From Nannocystis sp. (GTDB taxonomy: Bacteria > Myxococcota_A > Polyangia > Nannocystales > Nannocystaceae), in NCBI GenBank assembly GCA_016712315.1, contig JADJRG010000008.1, positions 1-62,044 on the forward strand: 62,044 nucleotides of DNA. The letters are read 5' to 3'. Under the pieces are notes generated by a model, which did not search any database, was not told where the DNA came from, and saw only the letters and a list, made by a program, of their open reading frames with translations. Position 1 is the first letter of the stretch; each line of letters starts with the position of its first letter. Position numbers and translations under genes: made by a program. Shown here piece after piece: positions 11,310-19,399 of this stretch.

Positions 11310-11965
11310 GTTCCACGACAAAGCTCGACCAGCTACGCAACGACCTTTTTTTAGAAAACGCCGCCTTCGCGGACAAGCTCCGCGCCGCCGCCGACAAGGA
11401 GCCTCTGCGCGAGCAAGCCTGGCAGCGCCTACTCGACCTCTTCCGCTACGCCGGGGAAGGGGGCCGCAGGCGCTTCCTCGACGCCATGAAGCTGCCCGGC
11501 GCCGCCGCCGAACGCCGCCGCACCTACGACATTTGTATGCGCTCTGGCGCGAAGAACCAAGACGCATGCCAGGCCGAAGCCGAGGCGCTCCCGCTCTTTC
11601 AAGATCTCTTTGGCGCCTACCCAACCAGTCACACACCGCAAGCGTGGTGGGCGGCCCCGATCTCCCAACTCATCGCCGACTACGACCCCGACAACCCGCC
11701 CGCCGACGAGTTACGCGGCTGGGAGCACCAGCTCCGACAAACCCACGGCAAAACCCAAGCCGAGCTCCTCCTCGGCGTGGGAGCAGCCTTCGAGGCCGCC
11801 GAAGAGGCATTGGGCGACACCTACGGCTCCGTCGTCGAAAGCGCCACCGACGCCCTCAACGCCCCCCCGTCCCCCAAACCATTCCCCTGGCTCAAGCTCG
11901 GCCTCGGCCTCAGCGGCGCCACCCTCGTCGGCGCCCTCGCGTACCGGATCACCCGCAAGCCCTAG
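11306..11965 (+). CDS. C-tail-anchored hypothetical protein (219 aa)
   Basis: The soluble helical body (residues 1-185) is followed by a C-terminal membrane span (LGLGLSGATLVGALAY) and the basic end RITRKP. This tail plan, one span followed by a few basic residues, recurs in the genes at 8449 and 17134. Starts with an ATGA overlap. No known family; the shared tail suggests several products of this array sit in the same membrane with their bodies on the same side. Confidence 0.75.
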   Translation: MSSTTKLDQLRNDLFLENAAFADKLRAAADKEPLREQAWQRLLDLFRYAGEGGRRRFLDAMKLPGAAAERRRTYDICMRSGAKNQDACQAEAEALPLFQDLFGAYPTSHTPQAWWAAPISQLIADYDPDNPPADELRGWEHQLRQTHGKTQAELLLGVGAAFEAAEEALGDTYGSVVESATDALNAPPSPKPFPWLKLGLGLSGATLVGALAYRITRKP

Positions 11966-11967
11966 CC

Positions 11968-12582
11968 ATGACCCTCTCCACAAAAGACGCCGCACGGATC
12001 ACCCTCGCCGCCGCAGCTCTTGTGGAAGGCGCCGCCGCGCTCAAACGCCATCACGAGCGCGCGAGCGCCTTCGAGGCCGCCGTGGAGCGGGCCACCGCCC
12101 TCAGCCGCCGCCTCGTCGTCATCGGCGACCCCGACGCCGGCATGCACACCCGGATCGTGCGCGCCTACGGCTGCGGCGACGTGTGCCTCGACAAGAACGG
12201 GTGCCCAGCTTGCCCTGTGACGATCACCGCCGATCTCACCAAGGGCCCCATCGAAGGGATCGCCGACGACACCGCCGTCATCTTCGTCTCCTGCGTCCTC
12301 GAATACGTAGAAGACCTCGACGCCGCGCTGCGAGAGATCGCGAGGATGGCAGGGAGCGGCGAGAACGTCTTTATCGTCGGCGTACAGCCCTGGACCCTCA
12401 CCTCACGCCTCTACCCCGGCGCACGTTGGCGCGGCACCGTCGTCGCCCACGGCGACGAGCACGCCGTCGACATGAAGCCCGTGCGCAGCGGCGAGAAGCT
12501 CGCCTTCGCCGCCGCGCTCGGCCTCACCCTCGCCTCAGCCTTCTGGCCCGACAAACCCAACAAAGGAACGAACAAGCCATGA
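11968..12582 (+). CDS. Membrane-associated methyltransferase-like protein (204 aa)
   Basis: The sequence from about residue 48 follows the class I SAM-methyltransferase plan. LVVIGDPDAGMH stands where motif I is expected, YGCGDVCLD and ITADLTKG follow, and VSCVLEYVEDLDAALREIAR matches the post-motif region of Methyltransf_11-type enzymes. Motif I lacks the usual GxGxG, so SAM binding is uncertain. The N-terminus (ITLAAAALVEGAAAL) and a late segment (LAFAAALGLTLASAFW) are hydrophobic, suggesting membrane association. A Cys cluster (CGDVCLDKNGCPAC) could bind metal. The ATG is chosen 2 bp after the previous stop. The substrate is unknown. Confidence 0.55.
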   Translation: MTLSTKDAARITLAAAALVEGAAALKRHHERASAFEAAVERATALSRRLVVIGDPDAGMHTRIVRAYGCGDVCLDKNGCPACPVTITADLTKGPIEGIADDTAVIFVSCVLEYVEDLDAALREIARMAGSGENVFIVGVQPWTLTSRLYPGARWRGTVVAHGDEHAVDMKPVRSGEKLAFAAALGLTLASAFWPDKPNKGTNKP

Positions 12583-13211
12583 TCATCTCCGTCCACAACA
12601 CCAAAGGCGGCGTCGGCACCGCGACGCTCCTCGCCCACCTCGCCCACCTCGCCACCGAGGCCGGCCACAAAGTCTACAGGACGACAGACAGCGTCCGCTT
12701 ACCCGAGACCATCGACTCGGATCTCATCCTGATCGACGGCATCAGAGACGATCTGCCCGCGTGTGTGCTCGTCATCCCAATCACATGCCGCATGGCCGAG
12801 GAGCACGCTCACGAGCTCGCGGACAACTTCCGCGGCCCCGTGATTTATCTCCCCAACATGGGCCACCGGCTCAAGTCCATCCCGCCCCACTTACCCGTCA
12901 TCGTCGCCCAGACGATCCCCTACAGCCACGCCATCGCCTACGCAGCCGACCAAGCGCGGCTGGTGTGGGATGCCCCAGACGGACGCACCAAAACATCCCC
13001 CGGCGCCATCGCGCTCCGCTCCGCCCTACTCGACGTCCTACGCCTCGCGAACGCGGAACCCGTAGAAGAAGACACGAGCGAGCCAATGAACGAGCACCTC
13101 CTGCTCGCCAGCCTGTCCGAGGTCATCCATGCCGCGTTGGCGCAGCCCGAAGACGAAGAGACGAGCGAACCCACGACCCCGCGCTCCGCCTCGCTGACGT
13201 CGAGGGCATAA
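12579..13211 (+). CDS. ParA/MinD-like P-loop protein with degenerate Walker A (210 aa)
   Basis: The N-terminus IISVHNTKGGVGTATLLAHLA is the start of a ParA-family ATPase. The deviant Walker A normally reads KGGVGK[ST]T; here the second lysine, which contacts phosphate, is Thr, while the family signature lysine is kept. A Walker B-like strand SDLILIDGIRDDLP and the spacing VPITCRMAEEHAHEL support the fold. The protein is shorter than usual ParA (about 260 residues) and ends in an acidic, Thr-rich tail. No ParB gene or parS-like repeats were seen. Start chosen from the ATGA overlap with an AAAGGA ribosome site upstream. Such proteins position cargo or segregate plasmids; without the lysine, ATP hydrolysis is doubtful. 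Confidence 0.7.
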   Translation: MIISVHNTKGGVGTATLLAHLAHLATEAGHKVYRTTDSVRLPETIDSDLILIDGIRDDLPACVLVIPITCRMAEEHAHELADNFRGPVIYLPNMGHRLKSIPPHLPVIVAQTIPYSHAIAYAADQARLVWDAPDGRTKTSPGAIALRSALLDVLRLANAEPVEEDTSEPMNEHLLLASLSEVIHAALAQPEDEETSEPTTPRSASLTSRA

Positions 13212-13249
13212 CTGACGACCGCGCTCGCATTCCTCGAGGAAGGGAGAGC

Positions 13250-14476
13250 ATGACGACCCCGCCGACCCCCGCCGCGATCTTCGAGGCCGCCCTCGCGGCC
13301 TGGCGCCCGCTCGCCGCGCAGCAGGGCTCGCTCGATCTGATCGATCGCGTCCTCGCCAAACACCGCGCGCACCTCATTCACCTCATCGAGCAGGAGCTCG
13401 CGGAGCTATACCCTCCCGCTGGGCAGGAGCTCGCCAGTCTGGCAAAGAGCCTCGAAGAGATCGCCGAACCGACCCAGAAGACGCCTCAAGAGATCCGCGA
13501 ATCTTTCGGGCGCCTCGTGTCCGCGTCGCCGCGCTTCTCATTCCTGCGCCGCTCGGCCGCAGCGCAGATCTCACACCTGATCGACGAGTATCTGCGCAAG
13601 GGGGGACCCGTAGAGCCTTTTTTAGAGAACATCGCCGAGCAGATCCGTGTCGGCGACGAACACGACCTCGTGATCGTGAGATACCCCGACACCGAGGACG
13701 AGACCCTCGCTGTACACATAGGCTCCCTGCTCGGTGTCGGCCACGAGTGGCACGTCGGCGAGCGAGGCCACGTACTCCGTCAAGATCGCGAGGGAGTCTC
13801 ACTCCACGATGTCGAGCTACTCGGCGACGATCTCGATGAAGAGGGCAGGATGACGGACTATGTCGCAGTCAAGCCCGGCAGGGCGACGACGACCGGCTAC
13901 AACCTGCGCCAAGGCTCGATCTCCCTCCGGCACGGTGACCGCCTCATCCGCCGTTTCTTCATCGCCCCGGGTTGGGACGACAAACACACGCTTGGCCAAT
14001 TAAGACTAGAGAGTTACTGGCAGCACTATCACATGCTCGCCAAGGCGCTGCGGCGCTCCCCGCTCGAACTCGAGCGCACCCGCCAACTCCTCGCCTATGC
14101 TGGCGTACTCGTCACCGCGCCCGCGTGCCGAGGCCGCGCGCGGACCGTCGCCGCGCGGACCGTCGACCGCGCGATCCACGAGCACAAAGCCGCCGCCCAG
14201 GCGATCGAGAGCGGCCAAGACCAGCTCGCCGCCGAGCGGCTCGCCCGTGTCGCTCGCTTCGTCGCCCGCGCTGCCCACGAGGTCGCCTCCGCCTGCGCCA
14301 GCGGCCAGGACATACCGCCCCTGCTCGCCCCAGCCATGTACGACATCCCCACCTCACAAGACCAACCATCGCTCTTCGAGCAGACCGCTGATCCCTACAC
14401 AGACCACCCCGAGCTCACCCCAGAGAGGGTCAAAGCCGCGCTCGCATTTCTCGAGGAGGAGGAGGGGAGAGCATGA
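13250..14476 (+). CDS. Hypothetical protein, paralogue of the 5541 gene (408 aa)
   Basis: Full-length paralogue of the 5541 product, with the same N-terminal AWRPLAAQQ/DRVLAKHR block, the VLRQDREG segment and the CRGRARTVAARTVDRAI helix near residue 290. A strong purine-rich ribosome site (GAGGAAGGGAG) precedes the ATG. The 33 bp before this start resemble the 33 bp before the next gene's start at 14473, and the first 55 bp of both genes are nearly identical, so this gene and the N-terminus of the next arose by tandem duplication. A 183-bp piece of its 3' part recurs at 25071-25253. Function unknown. Confidence 0.8.
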   Translation: MTTPPTPAAIFEAALAAWRPLAAQQGSLDLIDRVLAKHRAHLIHLIEQELAELYPPAGQELASLAKSLEEIAEPTQKTPQEIRESFGRLVSASPRFSFLRRSAAAQISHLIDEYLRKGGPVEPFLENIAEQIRVGDEHDLVIVRYPDTEDETLAVHIGSLLGVGHEWHVGERGHVLRQDREGVSLHDVELLGDDLDEEGRMTDYVAVKPGRATTTGYNLRQGSISLRHGDRLIRRFFIAPGWDDKHTLGQLRLESYWQHYHMLAKALRRSPLELERTRQLLAYAGVLVTAPACRGRARTVAARTVDRAIHEHKAAAQAIESGQDQLAAERLARVARFVARAAHEVASACASGQDIPPLLAPAMYDIPTSQDQPSLFEQTADPYTDHPELTPERVKAALAFLEEEEGRA

Positions 14477-15555
14477 CGACCCCGCCGACCCCCGCCGCGA
14501 TCTTCGACGCCGCCGTCCACGCCTGGCGCCCCGTGGCGGCCGCGCGCTACTCGCCCGAGCAGGTCGATCGAGTCATCTCGAAGCACCGCGGGCATCTACT
14601 TCGCCTCATCGAGCAATCCCTGCAAGAGCAGCGCGCGCGACGGGGCAGGGGAGCGCCCCGCCCCTGGTGGCAGCGCACCCCCGGCCTCCCGCGCGCGGAC
14701 AACTCCACCCTCAAGCACGAAGCCCGCTCGATCCTCACGGCCGTCCGCGCCTATCTCTACGATCCCGAGTGGGGCCTGCTCGACGAAGAAGACGCCGCCG
14801 CCACCATCCATGAGGCCATCCTTCCGCACTGGCCCCTCGACGACGCCGAGCGCCTGATCCAAGCCGTCGCCGACCTCAACGGTGGCCTACGCGACGAAGA
14901 CTCTTTTTTAGAAGAACTCACCGCCGCCCTACGAGACGGCCACGCCCCCGAGCTCGAGATCCACACCATCGATCCCGACACCGCCTGCGACTTCGTCGCC
15001 CGCCACCACCGCCACTTACCCGACTGCAACCGACGCGGCCTGCTCCACGCCCTCGCCGCACGTTGGCGCGGCCAGATCGCCGCCGTCGCCCTCGCGGGCG
15101 CCCCCACCGGCCGCTGGGGCCGCGCCACCGACTGCCCCCCCGAAGGCACCCTCGAAATCACCCGCGTCGCCAGCCGCGCCGGCCTCCGCCGCTACGACCG
15201 CAAGGGCCGCGACGTCCCCGTGAATGCCGCCTCCGCCCTCGTCGCCCACCTCATCGACCTCCTCCCCACCAGCGGCCGAGGCGCCCCCGGCTGCCGCCTC
15301 ATCACCTACCAGCTCACCTCCGAAGACGGCGCCATCTACCGCGCCCTCGTCGCCAAGGGCCTACGCCCCGTCGCCCTCAGCCGCCACGCCCAGGCCGGCG
15401 GCGCACGTACCCGCGTCGCCCTCCCCGGCGACAAGATCCGCTGGGAAGCCGGCCCAGCCGCCGCCCCCCCCGATTGGAGCCTCCTCCAACCCTCCCACCG
15501 CCCAGGCGCTCAAGCCGCCTTCGCCGCCTTCACCGCCCGTCGTCCTCCCCGATAA
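14473..15555 (+). CDS. XF1762/Mom-like domain protein with element-specific N-terminus (360 aa)
   Basis: The first 55 residues repeat the N-terminal block of the 13250 and 5541 proteins (AWRPVAAARYSPEQVDRVISKHR). From about residue 155 the protein changes to a domain with CDFVARHHRHLP, GTLEITRVA, CRLITYQLTSEDGAIYRAL and a C-terminal DKIRWEAGP. These features match the XF1762 family, which is related to the Mom/GNAT fold; phage Mu Mom modifies adenines to protect DNA from host restriction. Here the family's motif order is complete, so the enzyme may be active. With the methyltransferase at the left end, the array would carry two DNA-modification functions. ATGA overlap at the start. The substrate is inferred only from the family. 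Confidence 0.65.
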   Translation: MTTPPTPAAIFDAAVHAWRPVAAARYSPEQVDRVISKHRGHLLRLIEQSLQEQRARRGRGAPRPWWQRTPGLPRADNSTLKHEARSILTAVRAYLYDPEWGLLDEEDAAATIHEAILPHWPLDDAERLIQAVADLNGGLRDEDSFLEELTAALRDGHAPELEIHTIDPDTACDFVARHHRHLPDCNRRGLLHALAARWRGQIAAVALAGAPTGRWGRATDCPPEGTLEITRVASRAGLRRYDRKGRDVPVNAASALVAHLIDLLPTSGRGAPGCRLITYQLTSEDGAIYRALVAKGLRPVALSRHAQAGGARTRVALPGDKIRWEAGPAAAPPDWSLLQPSHRPGAQAAFAAFTARRPPR

Positions 15556-15589
15556 CCGTCCCCCACAACCTGCCCCAAGAGACACCACC

Positions 15590-17122
15590 ATGGCCGAACC
15601 AACCACCATCCGCCTCACCGCCACCGCCCCGCTCAACGGATCGGGCCTCATCCCTCTCACCCGCGAAACCCTGCAAACCACCACCGCCGGCCGTCTCTAC
15701 AGCGCCACCATCCCGACCGGAAGCCGCCTCACCAGCGACATCTTCGGCATTTTCTCAGCCGGCGCCCACACCTCCATCACCGTCACCGCCTCCACCGACA
15801 ACCCCCGCGACGTGCTCCGCGTCTACCTCGGCGCCGCCATCCGCAGCGAGCACCGCCTCGCCGGATCTCAAACCATCACCCTCGCCCCTGGAGAGGAGCT
15901 CGGCTTCATCACCGAGGCCCCCACCGTCCTCCTGCTCGTCGTCAACGAGCTCTCCGAAGCCGACCAAACCGCCCGTCTCGACACCGCCGCTGCGCCCGTC
16001 ATCCGCGCCCGCCTCACCCGTAACGCCGGCTTCACCGCCACCGGCGTCATGAACATCAACCTCCTCTGGTCCACCGCCTCACATGTCCTAGAGGCCACCT
16101 CCAACGCCCCCGCCGGAGCCCTCCCGCTCGAAGCCCTCGACCCCCGCCAATCCCGCTACGCCGGCTACTACTGGCGCGTCCGCGTCTCCGGCTGCGACGG
16201 CGCCTATTTTTCCGGCCCCGCCAACCGCCTCACCGGCGACGCCGCCCTCGAACAGCTCCTCCCCGGCCAGTGGTCCACCCCCCGCCGCGTCAGCCACGAC
16301 GATCTCCTCGCCGTGCTCAGCCCGCCCGTGCGCGTCGGCTGCCCCACCGTCATCGCCGAACACGAGCTACTCCCCATCACCGAGGCCCAGCTCCTCGCCA
16401 CCGCCGCAGCCCCCACAACGCCCCCGCCGACCCAGCCCGCAGGCGCCATCCCCTGGGCCACCTTCCACGATCTCAGCGTCAACGCCGCCGGCGCCGATCG
16501 CCACGAAGCCGGCTACCTCATGTGGACGCACGCCATCACCGGCAACTCCAACGTCATCGGCAACAAGGGCTTCCACGGGATCGGCACCGGCAACAAGGCC
16601 ATGCTCGGCACCGACGCCCCGATCCTCCTCGGCCTCCCCCTCGCCCAACTCACCGCGCTCAGCGTCCGCTACGCCCTGCGCACCGCAGGCAACGCCCACA
16701 TCCTCAATCGTCCGTACATCAACATTCTCATCGACGTCAACGGCGACGGCACCCTCTACAAGATCGGCGTACTCGATCGCGATCCAAACCCCGCCCTCAA
16801 CCTACTCGTCGACGTCGCCCAGGCCGACCCCACAGATCACGAGTACCTGCTCTCATGGGTCGGCGCCGGCAAGCTCAAGATCGTCAACGAGCTCGCCGGA
16901 GTCACCCCCGCCGTCGATCTCGGCGCCGGCTGGCACAACAAGGTCTTCCACGTCAGCGACATCCTCGCCGTCTACCCCGACGCCAAGCTCACTAGGGCCT
17001 TCCCCGCCGACAACGGCCTGCCCGCCGATCTCACCATGCCCCCTCTCTGGCTCGTGCTCGGCGACTCCACCTACACCCGCTACTCGCGCGTCCTCCTGCG
17101 CGAAGTCCGGCTCAACAGCTAA
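15590..17122 (+). CDS. Large beta-rich hypothetical protein, possible surface or virion protein (510 aa)
   Basis: There is no signal peptide or membrane span. The sequence is dominated by beta-type Thr/Val/Leu patterns. An N-terminal sandwich-like part (residues 1-130, with TLAPGEELGFITEAPTVLLL) is followed by a second copy-like part (residues 140-260), a short Pro/Thr linker (about 270-285) and a C-terminal domain with SVRYALRTAG, NILIDVNGDGTLYKIG and SRVLLREVRL. That order resembles modular adhesins or receptor-binding proteins, but I recognise no family. Start chosen at ATG 15590, after a CAAGAGA ribosome-site candidate, because the frame upstream overlaps the previous gene. Placed between a DNA-modification gene and a big membrane protein, it could be a structural component. 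Confidence 0.75.
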   Translation: MAEPTTIRLTATAPLNGSGLIPLTRETLQTTTAGRLYSATIPTGSRLTSDIFGIFSAGAHTSITVTASTDNPRDVLRVYLGAAIRSEHRLAGSQTITLAPGEELGFITEAPTVLLLVVNELSEADQTARLDTAAAPVIRARLTRNAGFTATGVMNINLLWSTASHVLEATSNAPAGALPLEALDPRQSRYAGYYWRVRVSGCDGAYFSGPANRLTGDAALEQLLPGQWSTPRRVSHDDLLAVLSPPVRVGCPTVIAEHELLPITEAQLLATAAAPTTPPPTQPAGAIPWATFHDLSVNAAGADRHEAGYLMWTHAITGNSNVIGNKGFHGIGTGNKAMLGTDAPILLGLPLAQLTALSVRYALRTAGNAHILNRPYINILIDVNGDGTLYKIGVLDRDPNPALNLLVDVAQADPTDHEYLLSWVGAGKLKIVNELAGVTPAVDLGAGWHNKVFHVSDILAVYPDAKLTRAFPADNGLPADLTMPPLWLVLGDSTYTRYSRVLLREVRLNS

Positions 17123-17133
17123 GGGCGCACACC

Positions 17134-18974
17134 ATGATCATCGAGGTAGGTAGCCAGCGTTACAAAGAGATCTTCGGCGCCCGAGATTTCCTCACCCAGC
17201 CCTTCCAAAGCCGGCTACCGCCTCACCGCTTACTCGTCGAGGCCCTCGCCGATCCCTCCAAATCGATCACCGCCATCGACACCCTGCTCGCCGACGCCAA
17301 CCCCAACGGCGTACTCCACAGCGCCGGCCTGCAAGACATCCACCTCGGCACCCAAGTGCTCATGCACGCCCGCGTCGCCGCCTCACGCGTCGGCGGCCAG
17401 CTCGTCCTCCCCGGCAACGGCCTCTCGAGCAACCTCGCCGACGGCCTCGTCGACGTCATGAAGAATTTAAAATTCCCTCCCGCGCCAGCGACGCCGACGT
17501 CCAAGCCTTCCTCATCGAAGCCAGCTTCGCCGTCGGCATGAAGGCCCTCGGCGCGATCGGCCCCGTCGGCAAGATCGCCGCCGCCGTCATCGGCTTCGCC
17601 AGGGAGATCGTCCAGCTCATCAAACAACGCCGTCTGATCAAAGAAGACGACGCCGAGCGCCGCGAAGCCCTCGCCTACGCCAAACTGCCCCCCCTCCAAG
17701 AGCCCGACACCCAAGTAGACGCCTGGTACGTCGACCAGGTCCTCCGCCCCCTCATGGAAGGCCCCTCATGGACACCGATCTTCTCGCCGCGCTTCGACTC
17801 GGATGCGTGGGTAGGTATCCAACGAAATGGCGGCTATGCCTTCGCCCCCGGACGAGAGGAGTCCAGCGTCGATGACTTCGGCCGATCTCGCAAAGTCTTC
17901 ACGGCCAGCGGCGGGATCGGCTTCATCCCTGGCCTCGACCAGATCGCGAGCGTCGTGCAGGTCACGCATGACCCGGATGTGCTCAAGCGCTGGATCGGCG
18001 GGCCGTGGCCGATCCACCCGCAGATGGTCACCGACGTGGGGAAGTTCTTCGTCAACACCGGCCGGCTCGCCGCGGTCGCCTGGGCATGGGCTACCGAGGT
18101 CGACGCGAGCCCGGACCTCTACAAGCTCCATATCGCTGCGCTGCACGAGCGATGGAAACGCTACTGTGACGGCGCCCGCCGCTACCTGCTCGACAACGCG
18201 AAGGACTGGAACGACAACCTCGGCAAAGGCCGCGTACTCTCCGATGATCGGCAGTTCCTCGCCGGCAGCGCGATCGGCTGCGCCATCGGAGCCTGGCGCT
18301 GCCTGCCCAAGGACAACGGCTACAGCCTGCTCAGCGCAGGCGTCCGCGGCGATGAGCTTCGCGGCCCCGGCCTCGGTCGCCAGGTACTCGGCTGTGTCAT
18401 GGATCCCCCCGCGATGGACGCCTACGCCAGCGGTCAAGCCTGCTTCACCACCATCTACGAGGAGCGGATCCAAAAGGTCCTCGACGAAGCGCTACGGCGC
18501 CAGCGTTACTTCCTACGCCACTCCCTCGTCTCCGCCTACGTGCGCGCCGACTTCGACGCCTTCCGCGACATCAAGATCCGCGACGCCCTCCTCAGCGCCC
18601 GCAAGATCCTCCTCGAGCACCCCGACCGCATGCTCGTCGAGCTCGCCGATGTCGCCGCCGACGAACCCGGCGTACCCACCGGCGACGGCAAGCTATGGAA
18701 GGACCAGCTCCGCGCACGCGGCGTCAAGGAGAAGCACCCCCTCATGGGCGGCGCCGGTCGCCTCGCCGATCGCCCCCCTGGCACCCTCGTCCCGCCCCGC
18801 GAGCCGCCGCCCAAGGTGCCCATCTACGAGGGCCCCTTGCCCTGGGGCGAGCTCGCAGAGCCGGCCCCCACGAGCAGCCTCTCCCCGTGGCACATCGCGG
18901 GCCTAACCGCCGGCGGGCTCTTGCTCGGCGGAGGCGCGTTTGCGCTCGCCCGCCGCCTTCGCAAGGGCAGGTAA
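17134..18974 (+). CDS. Large hypothetical membrane protein with C-terminal anchor (about 613 aa, one frame slip)
   Basis: It begins MIIEVGSQRYKEIFG. The frame breaks near 17463, inside an A/T-rich run, and the third frame then reads without a stop to 18974, so one base is missing. The N-terminal 110 residues are globular. A hydrophobic, glycine-spaced segment (GAIGPVGKIAAAVIGFA) follows, then a long helical and aromatic-rich region (residues about 200-520), a Pro-rich linker and a final membrane span (IAGLTAGGLLLGGGAFALA) with the basic end RRLRKGR. This tail plan matches the 8449 and 11306 proteins. It is the last gene of the array. Family unknown; an envelope-inserted or DNA-delivery role is speculation. 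Confidence 0.7.
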
Positions 18975-19038
18975 GGCCCTGCTCGCGATGCCCGTGCGCT
19001 TGCGCTCACATCCTCGGGATCCGATACTTCTTCCCCCC

Positions 19039-19365
19039 ATGAGGACCCTCGTGCTCCTGCTCGCGCTGCTCCCCCTTCTCACCGCCTGCAAGAAGGAACT
19101 AGGCGAGTTGTGCAGCGACGGCTCCGAGTGCGAAACAGAGCTATGCCGCGTGGTCCCGCCCGGATCGGACACAAAGATCTGCGCCGTCAACGCACCGTGC
19201 CCAGACGCGGTCGACATTGGCGGCGAGTGTCTCCGCCCGTGCAACGAGGGGTGCCCCGAGGGAACCCTGTGTCACCCCTTCTTCGAGGGCTGTGTCGCCG
19301 CCTGCACTGGCGAAGGTCAGTGTCGCAACAACACGTGCACGCTCGCTACTGGATTCTGCGAGTGA
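19039..19365 (+). CDS. Small Cys-rich lipoprotein (108 aa)
   Basis: A short signal peptide (RTLVLLLALLPLLTAC) ends in a good lipobox, LLTAC, followed by Lys-Lys. The mature part is compact with 13 further cysteines in pairs (CSDGSECETELC, CLRPCNEGCPEGTLC), as in the disulphide-rich lipoproteins common in myxobacteria. The ATG at 19039 is preferred over the longer open frame because it puts the signal peptide at the N-terminus. It lies 64 bp after the array and may be a host gene at the element's edge. Confidence 0.75.
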   Translation: MRTLVLLLALLPLLTACKKELGELCSDGSECETELCRVVPPGSDTKICAVNAPCPDAVDIGGECLRPCNEGCPEGTLCHPFFEGCVAACTGEGQCRNNTCTLATGFCE

Positions 19366-19399
19366 TGGAGCGCACATCAACCACGCCCTCAGGCCCTGC

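Noticed and set aside
12579..13211. Genome-packaging or Zot-like ATPase
   Set aside because: The N-terminal motif is of the ParA/MinD type and no membrane span or packaging motif is present.
15590..17122. Major capsid protein
   Set aside because: The beta-rich character is suggestive, but no capsid signature or packaging ATPase was found, so it is left as unknown.
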